Assembly: GCA_023362775.1 (NCBI GenBank)
Contig: JALMGJ010000001.1
Location: forward strand, 94,826,001-94,890,000
DNA from: Charina bottae
Taxonomy: Eukaryota > Chordata > Lepidosauria > Squamata > Charinaidae
DNA length: 64,000 bases
Direction: 5' to 3'
The notes beneath the pieces are model-generated. The model had not been told where the DNA came from. It saw nothing but the letters and a program-made list of their open reading frames with translations, and did not search any database. The position numbers were made by a program, and so were the translations under genes. This document shows positions 48,272 through 58,600 of this stretch, one piece after another (within the stretch, counting starts at the first letter, position 1; each line of letters starts with the position of its first letter).

Positions 48272-48405
48272 TGTCTGTAGCTTGAATCATGTCAACTGGA
48301 TTTAGGATAAGGAGCGAAACGTTTCCACTGAGAAAATAGAAATCCAGTTGACATGATTCAAGCTACAGACAATTCCACCTGGATGACTGAGAACCTTCAT
48401 CGACA
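48272..48405 (+). mobile_element. Penelope-like element, short fold-back copy (family 1)
   Basis: A 32-bp inverted copy of the 3' region (TGTCTGTAGCTTGAATCATG...) is joined directly to GGATAAGGAGCGAAACGTTT and the rest of the 3' region. The element ends CCTTCATCGAC. The target duplication TGGAGGATGACTT is at 48259-48271 and 48406-48418. The hammerhead-like core is half deleted. Confidence 0.9.
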
Positions 48406-48471
48406 TGGAGGATGACTTGTGGCTACTCATATTGACTCATTCATTTTTTAAAAAGTTACCCCATGTTTATC

Positions 48472-48748
48472 TAGGCGACCATACGTCCCGTTTTGAACGG
48501 GACAGTCCCGTTTTTTTAGCATTTTTCAACCGTCCCGTCGTTTTGATAAAAATCTCAATTTTGTCCCGTTTTTAAAACCCGCTGGGAATGGTGCGGAAGG
48601 AGGATCCGAGCCGGAGCTGCCGATTGGAGGCAGCCTGGAAGAGGAAGCCCTCCTGCCTCTTTCATGAATACAGAATATTACATAAGACCCCGGCCCGTTT
48701 TGCCATCCCAATGTCCCGTTTTTGTCTCAAGGAAATATGGTCAGCCTA
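48472..48748. mobile_element. hAT-type miniature element, family B
   Basis: Ends TAGGCGACCATACGTCCCG and GGAAATATGGTCAGCCTA form an imperfect inverted repeat. The perfect 8-bp duplication TGTTTATC is at 48464-48471 and 48749-48756. CGTCCCG/GTCCCGTTTT modules recur inside. Confidence 0.88.
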
Positions 48749-49350
48749 TGTTTATCCCAGGTCTCAACCAACAAATAAACCTCAAATGGAAACCGTAGAA
48801 GATGTGATACCGAAGAGTAGAGAGGACAGAGAGGAAAAAATAAATTCTTAAAGATAAATGGTTATTTTATGACCAGATAGATGCAGTTCAGGAAGAGAGG
48901 GGGAGTCTGTTGGAGTGAGTTTTTCAACATTTTACTTTCTTCTGGTTAGGTAAGAATGAAGAACATTGTCTCTGGAATTCTGGCTTAAGGATTCCTACAA
49001 AATCACACGTACTAGTCTTCTTACAACAGCAGCCCAGCCTCACCTTGATGCAACATTCTTCCCCTCCAATGTTGATCCTCAAAAATGCAATAAAAACCAT
49101 TTCCATGGAAAAGATTATTATGTGGAAAAAGAGGAGATAAAATTCTACAAGGGGTCCTGCTAAAAAAGGAGAAAAATCTCCTTAACTTCCTTGAAAGCCC
49201 CATAAGGAAGAAGATAAAAAATATTTGCAAAACAAAAACTACCTCATTCTTTATTTTTTCTGCTCTTCTGTTTCTACTACTACGTTAAAAGTGATGTCCT
49301 TTGCACAGTGCTGGCATTAAATAAAGGCTTAGTAGTTGTTGTCTCTAGAT

Positions 49351-49602
49351 CAGAGCTTTCCAAACTGTGTGTTGGGACACGTTAGTGTGTCTGCTGCAGT
49401 GTCTGGGTGTGTCGCGGCTGCTGCTGCCTCCGAGCCCTGCCAGGATTCCGCGCAGGTCCCAGTGCCTGCCTTGTTGCCTCCAAACCTCCTGTGATTCCGC
49501 GCAGGTCCTAGTGCCTGCCTTGTGCCCTGCTGTAAGATTGTGTCACAAAATGATGCATGTCTAAAAAGTGTGTCATCAACATGAAAAGTTTGGAAAGCTC
49601 TG
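49351..49602. mobile_element. hAT-type miniature element, family A
   Basis: It has CAGAGCTTTCCAAACTGTGT and AAGTTTGGAAAGCTCTG ends and the perfect 8-bp duplication CTCTAGAT (49343-49350, 49603-49610). It is the reverse-orientation relative of 16134-16421. Confidence 0.93.
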
Positions 49603-50415
49603 CTCTAGATTCTCCTTTTCATGTCAGACCGAACTGTGGATTTAACTGGTTGAGTCCGCATAGAACCTTGGGAGGAAAGCAAGAGAAAAAAGTGTGTCTG
49701 GGGAACTAGAAGCAGGAAAACAAAATAGCATAATGGTTTAGTGGAGGTCTGCTTCTTCAGACTTGAGAAGGTGGTAAGAAGGTAGACCTGAACCATTACT
49801 AGGTTCTTTTATAATAAGTAAACAACAGTTGAAAGAGGTATGTTTTCCTCCAGGAAAGTGACTTGGAGGGATTAACCTTTCCTAGGACTGCTGAAGTCCA
49901 ATGCAACTTTGGGTTGTCCCTGTAGCTGATTTTTATAGTAATGTGAACAACTTGATTTAATTTCTCTGTATTTTATGCCTAGTTTATGTGCTGCTGATTA
50001 TGCACAAATTCACCATATCTGTTTATTTTGTTGATTCAGATGATATAAGTGAATACACATATTGAAAACTTGTTTTATTATTTCCAGTATGGAAATAATA
50101 CAGGAAAGTTTTTCTACAGGAAAGATTTTCTCTCTGTGAGAAGCCATAGCCTATTGTAAGCATCCTCCTTGTGTCCAAGTCTTTGCTGTATGACTGGAGG
50201 ATTTGTGATCCACCTGTGATCCACCTGTGTCTGGGGTTGGGTTCTCACAACACACTAGAAGAAGCTAAAGCATAATTGGGAAGTTTGTGATTCAAGATAC
50301 TGTCAGGATGCTGTGTGAACCAGGCAATCCTATGAAGCCATAAAATGGTTTATTTTGTTAATCATAACATGGTATGTGAATGTCTGTAGCTTGAATCATG
50401 TCAACTGGATTTCTA

Positions 50416-50470
50416 TTTTCTCAGTGGAAACGTTTCGCTCCTTATCCAAGGAGCTTCTTCAGTCTGAGCA
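50416..50470 (-). ncRNA. Hammerhead-ribozyme-like motif in fold-back PLE, left arm
   Basis: The minus strand reads CTGAAGA (50462 down to 50456), then GCTCCTTGGATAAGGAGC, then GAAACG. Any transcript crossing the whole element would rather fold arm on arm than form either hammerhead. Confidence 0.45.
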
Positions 50471-50500
50471 AAGTTAGTAAGGTTAGTCCCTTACTAACTT

Positions 50501-50555
50501 TGCTCAGACTGAAGAAGCTTCTTGGATAAGGAGCGAAACGTTTCCACTGAGAAAA
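50501..50555 (+). ncRNA. Hammerhead-ribozyme-like motif in fold-back PLE, right arm
   Basis: CTGAAGA (50509-50515), stem GCTTCTT/AAGGAGC, GAAAC at 50535-50539 then GTTT. The opposite-strand copy in the left arm has the GCTCCTT form of the stem. Confidence 0.5.
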
Positions 50556-50804
50556 TAGAAATCCAGTTGACATGATTCAAGCTGCAGACAATTCCACCTG
50601 GATGACTCAGAACCTTCATAGACATGGTATGTGAATGTAGCAGCTGTGTTTTGTTAATCTGAGTTGTGTGGACCCAACCAGTACATTCCCATTCTTAACT
50701 TACAACTTACTTTGGTGCTTTTATGTGTGTGTTACATAGGGCTTGAAGTAGACTTCTCTGATTGGGCCAAATGACAAACGTGGTGCTTCTTCTTGGTCTT
50801 CCAG

Positions 50805-50924
50805 GTGTGCCTTGTTGGGGACTGTGTGGGAGGAATGTTGGGCTTTGATGCCATTTGCTATAGCACAGGACTAGCAGACGAAAGCCAACTCAGCAGCAGA
50901 AGAGGCAGCAGCAGCAGCGTTCAG
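50805..50924 (+). CDS. PITPNM3: PITPNM3 exon carrying the GDCVGG turn
   Basis: The acceptor is TCTTCCAG and the donor GTTCAG|GTATGC; it has exactly 40 codons, phase 0 at both ends. It reads VCLVGDCVGGMLGFDAICYS and then a Ser-rich tail with SSRRGSSSSVQ. GDCVGG occupies the place of the GxSxG nucleophile elbow in the DDHD phospholipases. Here, as in the PITPNM family generally, the central residue is Cys rather than Ser. The RRGSSSS tail looks like a basophilic kinase target and is the kind of segment that varies between paralogues. Confidence 0.97.
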
Positions 50925-53604
50925 GTATGCATGGAAGGGTGTCAGAGAAGGCAGACACTACACATCTTGTCACCTACAATGGCAGGTTTGCTAACTGGAA
51001 AGCTTCAGGGTATTTTTTTTTCATCAGTTCCTTTTTTTCCCCAGGTAACTCATTAGCAGACCATTCATTCTCCCCTTATTGTGTTATAGGCTATTGTCCA
51101 AGATGGTTGGAACCTGGAATCTACTAACATTTCTTAGGGATATTTATTATTCATGTAGGCTGGTGCTGTGCAAGAAAAATCAATAATCAGAAATAAATTT
51201 TTAAATTGTTCATAGGATGATTGCTCTAGATTTTATAGTCTGCTGTAACTGCAATTCTTTCTGAACATGATGCTAAAATAAAGCTAATATTTGGCAGAAT
51301 ATTTAGTAGATAATGGAATCTGTTTTAGCATGTGTGCATCAGTGGCAAAAGCATTATTAGAAGTTGATAAGATTCAAGTTAAAATAATTATACAATTATA
51401 TCTGTTCATAGCATTGGTACATGTATAACTTTCTGAAATGGATATCATGATTTTCACATACTTGGCCTGTTGATTTTTGGTTCGACATAACAAGTTAAAA
51501 TTCCCTCACTGCAATGTTATGGATCCTCAAATCATACCTCAGTGGCAAACTAGATAGTGAGATACATATGTAGATATGTGTATGGGTGTATTTGAGACCA
51601 AGAACAGGTTGTAGAAATATGGCACCTTAACAGAAAAAAGAATTTTAGCACCATCATTTTAATATCAGCATGGAACATAAAACAGCATCTAAAAATATCC
51701 TTAGGGCAAAGGTAGGCCACCCATGACTTCTGTGTGGCCTGCCTCTAGTCCCATTTTTGGAATCTTCCAATCATACTGCTGATATTCCCTAGCAGAATGA
51801 CAATTTTTGGCAGTGTGACTTTTATTTTTTAAAACAATGAAAACTGGTTTACAGGTTAATGCACCTGTCTTGTACTGTTCTCAGCCTAAACATTTTCACC
51901 CCTTCAAAACATCTTAGAACACAATGGCAAATCTCTACTGAAGAAAGCAGATGGAAAGGTTTAAAACAGCAGCTGGAAATTGCAAAGCTAAGGATTGTTT
52001 TAGGCTTTTTGGAGAGGTGGTAAGATTGCAGGAAACAAAAAGACAAGAAAGCAGAATTTTAGGGGAAATTCTAAGAATAGAATTGGAGTAAGAGTTGGAC
52101 CATAAGGAAGGCTGAGCGCCGAAGAATTGATGCTTTCGAGCTGTGGTGCTGGAGAAGACTCTTGAGAGTCCCTTGGACTGCAAGGAGGTCAAATCAGTCA
52201 ATCCTAAAGAAAATCAACCCTGACTGCTCATTGGAAGGACAGATACTGAAGCTGAAGCTCAAATACTTTGGCCACCTAATGAGAAGAGAGGACTCACTGG
52301 AAAAGACCCTGATGCTGGGAAAGACTGAAGGCAAAAGGAGAAGGGGACGGCAGAGGATGAGATGGTTAGATAGCATCACCGATGTAATGAACATGAATTT
52401 GAGTAAACTCCGGGAGACAGTGGAGGACAGGAAGGCCTGGCGTGCTATGGTCCATGAGGTCACGAAGAGTCGGACACGACTAAACGACTGAACAACAACA
52501 ACAACAAAATGTACTTTTAAGGAAGGAGCAGAGAAAGAATTGTTTGAAAGAGAGGATGGAAACAAATTCACAAAGTACAATGAAAGGTCTTATACCTTGG
52601 ATATTTGTGTGTTTTGGATATGGTAGAATAGCTTTCGGCCTGGCCTAGCAAAGGACCCTAACACAGGTATTATTCTGGATGCTGAAGTCACCAGACCTGG
52701 ACTGTGGTCAACTGAGTCTTTAAGAAACCTGACAAGACCAGCTGATCCTTTAGCTCTGCCTCTTCTTCCTGATGACTTTTTCTGAAATTCCAGAAATTCC
52801 AAATCCAGATGGCTTGTGGATTTGAGAAGTTAATGATAAGATACCAATCAGGAGACAAAAAAAGAGAAGAATGAGCTGACTGTTTTTCCAAGACTGCCAT
52901 AGGTGGTATTTTTCCAAATCCAAGCTACCTTTCTCAGAATTGGCAGAATTCAGCAGAATATAAAGGAATATCTATAGGAAATTTCAGATTATTAATCCTC
53001 CCCACTAAAGATTGTGTCTTCTAAGTGGTGTTTGATGACCTAAATGAATTTCTCTCAGGCATAACCTGCAAACTCCCTGTGATTGGGGAAAGAGTACATG
53101 GTTATCCCTTCTCAGGATTTTAAATCTCAGTAAGAGTTGGTGAATAAATTTAGGGGGTGGGGAGATGAATGATGCAGTTTTAACAAACTATTGCAGTGGT
53201 AAACCCAATGGGCTGGGTCAACTTTGTTTAAAAAATTATTTTTGTCATACACTCTGCTATAATTTTTCCTCCATATGCCTTTAAAAATTTGTGAACTGTA
53301 GGCACACAAAAATCTACAAGTTTCAGCACTTATTTATTTGGGATGGCATGACAGTGAAATGGTATAAAACTCCTGTGAGCTTACTGTATAGGTACACTGT
53401 GCATAGCAGTCTTGTTTTTCCCTCGTTGTCCAAAGGCCCTATTTTGCCATAGATTTATCTTAGTTTTTAATGGCTGCATGTTGTTGACTGCAGTAAACTT
53501 AGGGGATGAAAACTGTAACAACAGTACAGCTCCTTCGTGTGTCTTATCATTAATTTCCCCTTTAAACTACACAAACACAAACATGATTTTTTCCCTTTCC
53601 CTAG
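50925..53604 (+). other. PITPNM3 intron
   Basis: This intron is about 2.7 kb. A BovB LINE 3' end lies at about 52096-52510. In 50925-52090 and 52515-53604 I see only AT-rich sequence with no recognisable gene or repeat. Confidence 0.75.
52096..52510 (+). mobile_element. BovB LINE 3' end
   Basis: A nearly open C-terminal frame reads WTARRSNQSILKKINPDCSL, LKYFGHLMRREDSLEKTLML, KRRRGRQRMRWLDSITDVMN and AWRAMVHEVTKSRTRLND. The ending GAGTCGGACACGACTAAACG with ACTGAACAACAACAACAAC is the BovB 3' terminus. BovB belongs to the RTE clade and is known from squamates and ruminants. The copy is 5'-truncated and less decayed than the one at 18250. Confidence 0.93.
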
Positions 53605-53786
53605 GATAAACCTGTCTCAGCTGAAGATTCAAATCTAGGAGACCTCAAGCGCCTCAGCAAAAGTAATATTGATATCTCAGGAATGATGGAGAATGAAGAG
53701 CCCCGACAACCGTTGCCCCGGAAACAAAGTGACTGTTCCAGCTATGACTGTGATAGCATAACACACCATCATGCTTTCCTGTCAAG
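53605..53786 (+). CDS. PITPNM3: PITPNM3 exon: linker before the DDHD domain
   Basis: The acceptor is TTCCCTAG and the donor TCAAG|GTAACC. The exon begins DKPVSAEDSNLGDLKRLSKS, contains NIDISGMMENEEPRQPLPRK and ends QSDCSSYDC...HHHAFLS, leaving two bases of a Ser codon (phase 2). This acidic and Ser-rich linker, with LSKSNIDIS and PLPRKQSD, fits PITPNM3 best among the three paralogues and is the strongest paralogue evidence in the window. Confidence 0.96.
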
Positions 53787-53854
53787 GTAACCAAAATCCT
53801 TGCCCAAAGAAAGTGTTAGTTCAAGCAAGCAGGAGCAAGATTATTGTTGCATGT

Positions 53855-53935
53855 ATCCTTTTAACTTGTTGTAATCTGCCCAGAATCTTTTGAGGTAGGT
53901 GGGCTATAAAACAATAAAATAATTAAATATTTAAA
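53855..53935 (+). repeat. L2-type LINE 3' end
   Basis: TTGTAATCTGCCCAGAATCT, GTAGGTGGGCTATAAA and an AATAAAATAATTAAAT tail. Confidence 0.7.
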
Positions 53936-54334
53936 AATCAAGAAATGAACAACTGTGATGCAGATGGAAGAAACAACAAAACCAAGTGTCTAAAATTCTG
54001 TTAAACATGATTTCTCTCAGATAGCTCAGTCAAATTTCTCTTTTGAAATTAAAAGGTCCTAGCTTCTTCCTCTAAGGAATGAAACTAAGTAGGTATGATC
54101 AGTCCAAGGCATCTTGCTTCCTGAGACAAAGGACAATATGATGCCCTCTCCTGTTCCATGCATAATAAGCAGTCTGACCAGGCAGCAGTTAAATCTTGCT
54201 TCAACCCTGGCAATAGGACAGGATCTTCTACCTCAAAAGAACACAACCGACTGGTTTGGGATCTCAAAACAAGCTGTCTAACATGTACAACTTGCCATAA
54301 ATGCTGCAATAGGATGTTAGTGCATCATGTAAAC

Positions 54335-54746
54335 CAGGGGTGGGCAACGTCAGGCCCGCGGGCCGTATAAGGCCCGCAAAAGCAATTAGTTTGGCCCGTG
54401 GCAGCGGGCGTGGCGGCCACGGCAGCAGGCATGACAGGTGCGGCAGCGGGAACGCTGGGTGTGGCGGCAGGCGCAGCGGCAGGCATGGGCGTGGCAGCAG
54501 CGGGCGCGGCAGCGGGCATGGTGGGCGTGGCGGTGGGCACGGGGCAGGAGCTGCAGCGGGCATGGCGGGCACGGCGGTGGCAGGCATGGCGCCGGGTGTG
54601 GCACCCCCCAGTGCGCGCAATTGGCTCCCGCCCGCAAACCCCGCCCCCTTCCACGCAATTGGCTCCCGCCCGCAAACCCCACCCCCGGTCCTCGAGTGAT
54701 GTTATGTCAAAATGGCCCTTGGCATAAAAAAGGTTCCCCACCCCTG
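54335..54746. mobile_element. hAT-type miniature element with GC-rich minisatellite core
   Basis: Ends CAGGGGTGGGCAACG and GTTCCCCACCCCTG. The perfect 8-bp duplication ATGTAAAC is at 54327-54334 and 54747-54754. The core (about 54400-54600) is an irregular tandem array of GCGGCAGCGGGCGTGGCG-like units. Confidence 0.9.
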
Positions 54747-55503
54747 ATGTAAACAAAGTAATGAATAGATAATGTCTGGCAGGCTGTACGGTCTGGGCTT
54801 GCTACTTATCTACCTTCTCACCCAGGTTGCCAAAGAGAGCTTTTGAAGAACACAAGTGTAGCAGGATCTACATGGTGTGAGGCACCATGACGGGAGTAGG
54901 TTTTCCAATTACTTCTCAGCAGATACAGGACAGATAGTATAGCGCAATGTCGTGGTCTTTTATAAATTGTACACAAGGCACAAGCCTCATAACTGGGAAA
55001 AATAGGAGGTATTAGAAAGTCTATAGGTTTTTAGCGGCCAATAGTTCTGCATTCATAAACTCTAATTGCTGCCTTGTTTGTTCATAAGCTGAATTTTGCA
55101 TTTGCAAACGTGAACTGTTCTTTCATTCCTGTGTATTTGGGGTAGATTTAGATAAAGAAAAGGAAATTAGTCCTTTTCTTAGGACTGATGTTTTGGAATA
55201 AACTGAGATCAGGACATCACACACACGCACAAACACAAACAAAACTATTTTGCCTGCAGTCCAAAGACCTCCTATAAGCTAAACTGTTCTCCTGGTTGGT
55301 GAAGGTAAACCTGCTTCTCTCTGCCTCTGGTGTTGAAATTTAGTCCACAAACGCAAACCCCACGTTCCCATTCTTTATACGTTGATGTCCCTGCCAGTAT
55401 GTTTACAACCCTTACACATACTTTTTGGTCTTTTTCTTGCTGAAAAAGTTTCAGCGTGGCGGAACGGAGCCATGTCCTCTCACTCTTCTCACTCTCTTTC
55501 CAG

Positions 55504-55676
55504 CATCCACTCAACCATGTTGAATGAGGATGCGGATTTTCCCTCAGCGAACACTTCCAGCATGTTGGATGTTAATTTGGGGCGATTTGAATTTGAAGTG
55601 TCTGATTTCTTCCTCTTCGGCTCACCCCTCGGTTTGGTGCTCGCTATGCGGAGGACGGTGCTGCCCAGTCTGGAAG
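55504..55676 (+). CDS. PITPNM3: PITPNM3 exon: start of the DDHD domain
   Basis: The acceptor is CTCTCTTTCCAG and the donor GGAAG|GTGAGC. The first base completes Ser, then [19 protein letters not shown] leads into [20 protein letters not shown] and [31 protein letters not shown] is the opening of the DDHD domain and carries the first conserved Asp-containing block. The exon ends in phase 1. Confidence 0.97.
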
Positions 55677-58600
55677 GTGAGCGATTGCCCATCGGCTGAC
55701 AGGTAGCGACTCTTGGCTACTTTCGGATAGACTTTTATGTCCCGAAACAGAATGAGGGTCAGTTTGCTTCAGAAGAGCACAAACGTCTTTGGGCACAGTT
55801 TGCTTACTGCAACTGTGTAGGACGTTCAGTGCTGTTTTTCTAAAATGCTTTTTAAAAAAAGGATTTTTCCACCCAAAGTGCTAGATCCAACATTTCAAAA
55901 TCCACAAATCGTATCAGTTTTCAAAACAATGAGGGTCCTTCTCATGGATTGCCATGATGATGCTTTTTTTCCCACCTTTTCACACTTGTTAAAGACTAGA
56001 TTTTTATTTAATGGCCACTGAGACCATTGCAAACATTGTCTACAGTATCAAGATTCCTCAAATACTCCATTTTGTGGGTTCTTGTCATTCAAGTTGAATG
56101 TCTCTTTTAAGAGGCTTTCAATTGTATAACAAGAATCAATCCATTGCAGGTGGAAATTCATTCACCAGTGGACCAACATGTGCTTTAAACATTAAAGTTT
56201 TGACCAATTTTATTAATCAGGTCTGGCAGAGCAGACATTTGCTGTAAAATGTCAGGCTTACTACAGCAATTAATACCATTGGATTGTGCTTTGTTAGCCC
56301 TAGGGAGATTCTAATCTGGTTTTTAAAGCTCAGCTTCCTATATAGTTTGATAACACCTTTGAGTATTGATGGAACACCAGATAGGCAGGTGCTAGAATTG
56401 TCTCTGTGATTGTTGAGTAATGACAGCCTTGTCTTGCAAAGCCAATCCAGGCCAGGAATAATTTGTTTTTGGAACAAAAAAGAGACGTTAGGGAATGATG
56501 AAGATTTTTTTCAAGGTCTAGTTCAGCATGTTTTACTATATCTTCATTGTTAGATGTATGTATGTGTAATTCATGTTTTGCTAACTGCCCTCGCATATCT
56601 TCTCTAAGATCATATCTGTGGTTCTCTGTGCTGCCAAATGTCTGATAAAGCATTGCCCATTCCTTACACTCATACATGCTCAGAGCTGCACCAAACTTCA
56701 GCCAGGTATTCTCTGGAAACACCCTTCCAAGACCAGTTTGATATTATCATGTATACAATCAGTGACACAAATCCCTGAATCAGGAATCCTGATTCTCAAG
56801 AGAGACAGTAATGGATTCAGACTGCTGTGTGGCTAAAGGCCCCTTACCCAGGCTGAAATTCTGCCAGGCTGCAGGAAGTACAGCTGAATAGGGGTTCAGG
56901 CCTAATGGTGTAATACATGCAACTGAGAAATGGATCTCATAAGTAGAAATTTGCTCAGAAGTGAGGTCCTGCTTATAAGGAATTCCTTGTTAGATGGCAA
57001 AAAGTTGGTAGCCAAAACTTTAATGTGGTCCAAGGAAGTCTTGATTCTTAGCAGCTGTTACTGGAACATTGCATATTGGCTCCTGAACTTTTCCCTCCCT
57101 CCCTTGGCATATTGGAAGTTCTGCCTGGAACTATCTCTAGAAACAAAAACTCTTTGAACTCACTCTGTTTGGAATCTGTGTCAAAATCTTGGTTTGATTT
57201 TTGTTCCTGCTTATAGCAGAATGTGAGTTGCTTGCTGTCATTCAGCTTCTAGAATCTCTGAGCAAAGACCACTTGATGACTTTGTTCATCCTACATCAGA
57301 AACACTCTGGGTTTCGGTGGTCTGGCTGTGTACCCATTTCTGCTGGTGCTCAATGCCTATAGTATTATGAGGCCTCTGCAGAAGGTGCCCCGTGACAACT
57401 TTCTTCTTCAGCTTTGCCTCTGTCTCCCACTGCTCTTCAAAGACTTTTCAGCCAGAGGATTTCTGACTGATAGAACAACTGATTCTTATAATTTAGGGCC
57501 AAAGAGGGGAATAAACAATTTGGCTTAGAAGAGGTCAGAAAAATTAAGACCAAATACAGCGGTGATTTCAAGTAGCTAGCTCTCGTTCCATTACCCGCCT
57601 CCAGATGTTGCCTAATTGCACAGAAAAGTATTATTTTCAAACACTTTTCTATAAATTAGAAGACAGCTTTCATTGTTTGTTATCACATAGATTCCAATAA
57701 AAATGCACCTGGCCTTCTTTTCCTTTTTTTGTAAAGTAGACTTTATAAAAGTAAAGCACAGTTAACACAGTTTCACTAGTCAGCTTTTAAAAGATTTGAA
57801 ATGTTTTTTTTTAAATGGGGCTAGAAGAGGACTGCAACTAAGTTTACTTCTAAATAAATATTATTAGCAATTAGATTTTTTTTTAATCTGTTCAGTTGTG
57901 TCCGATTCTTGGAGACTGCCTGGACAAGTCCTTGCAGTTTTCTTGGCAAGGTTTTTCAGAAGTGGTTTGCCATTGCCTCCTTCTTAGGGCTGAGAGAAAG
58001 TGACTGGCCCAAGCTCACCCAGCTGGATTTGTGTGGTTTCTAGCCTGATGCCTTTAACCACTACACCAAACTGGCTTGTCTAAGCAATTTCTTAACTGGA
58101 TTTATCAAACAACTCCAGTTTAATCTGTTTCACAGGCTAGATAGGAAACTTGCAAGCTTGATTTTCTTGCTGATTATTTGGCTCTAAAACTTTTAACAGA
58201 GACTCAGCATCCCTCCTCCATACTCAGATCTCTTAGCAATCCCATTTTTTAGAAATCCAATATTTTCATTTTGTTATTGTGAAAACGAACAACCACTTAT
58301 TTTCAAAAAAGACTATAGCATAGTAAAGTATGTTGATTAAGTAGTTAATATCAGCAGGATATGAGGGAGGTAGAACAATTCCTTTCCTCTGAAAAAGAAC
58401 AAAGGTTCAAGAAGCAATTAATTAAGGTTGTTAAGAACTCTGTAGAGAGAATTAGAAGCCCAAGCTGCTCAAATGCCTTCCATTTACACTGTTACAAAGA
58501 AAAGTTTTAAAAGGCAAGCCGTAAGGAGGCCACATTTTAGCCCCTTGCCCTTTGAGATGAACTAGCTCTGCAACCATAGAAATGCAAGTCAAAGGATAGA

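Larger units (their letters stand above)
50383..50621 (+). mobile_element. Penelope-like element, 98-bp fold-back copy (family 1)
   Basis: Left arm 50383-50480 is the reverse complement of right arm 50491-50588 with 2 mismatches in 98 bp; the spacer is 10 bases. The right side alone continues for the last 33-35 bases of the element (AATTCCACCTGG...CATAGAC). The target duplication ACATGGTATGTGAATG is at 50367-50382 and 50622-50637. Each arm carries a whole hammerhead-like motif (50416-50470 on minus, 50501-50555 on plus). It has no coding sequence. Confidence 0.93.
47685..50804 (+). other. PITPNM3 intron
   Basis: This intron is about 3.1 kb and unusually rich in recent transposon insertions. 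It has a fold-back PLE copy (48272-48405), a hAT-type element (48472-48748), a second hAT-type element (49351-49602) and a larger fold-back PLE copy (50383-50621), each with a readable target-site duplication. I recognise nothing in 47685-48255, 48760-49340, 49611-50360 or 50640-50804. Confidence 0.75.
53787..55503 (+). other. PITPNM3 intron
   Basis: It contains an L2-type 3' end (53855-53935) and a GC-rich hAT-type element (54335-54746). Open frames on both strands across 54260-54760 are by-products of that GC-rich element, not genes. 54755-55503 shows nothing I recognise. Confidence 0.75.

Noticed and set aside
54260..54760. Many long overlapping open frames on both strands (Ala/Pro/Arg-rich)
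   Set aside because: They lie inside a GC-rich hAT-type element with tandem units and an 8-bp duplication. Stop codons are rare because of base composition, and no frame resembles a protein family.
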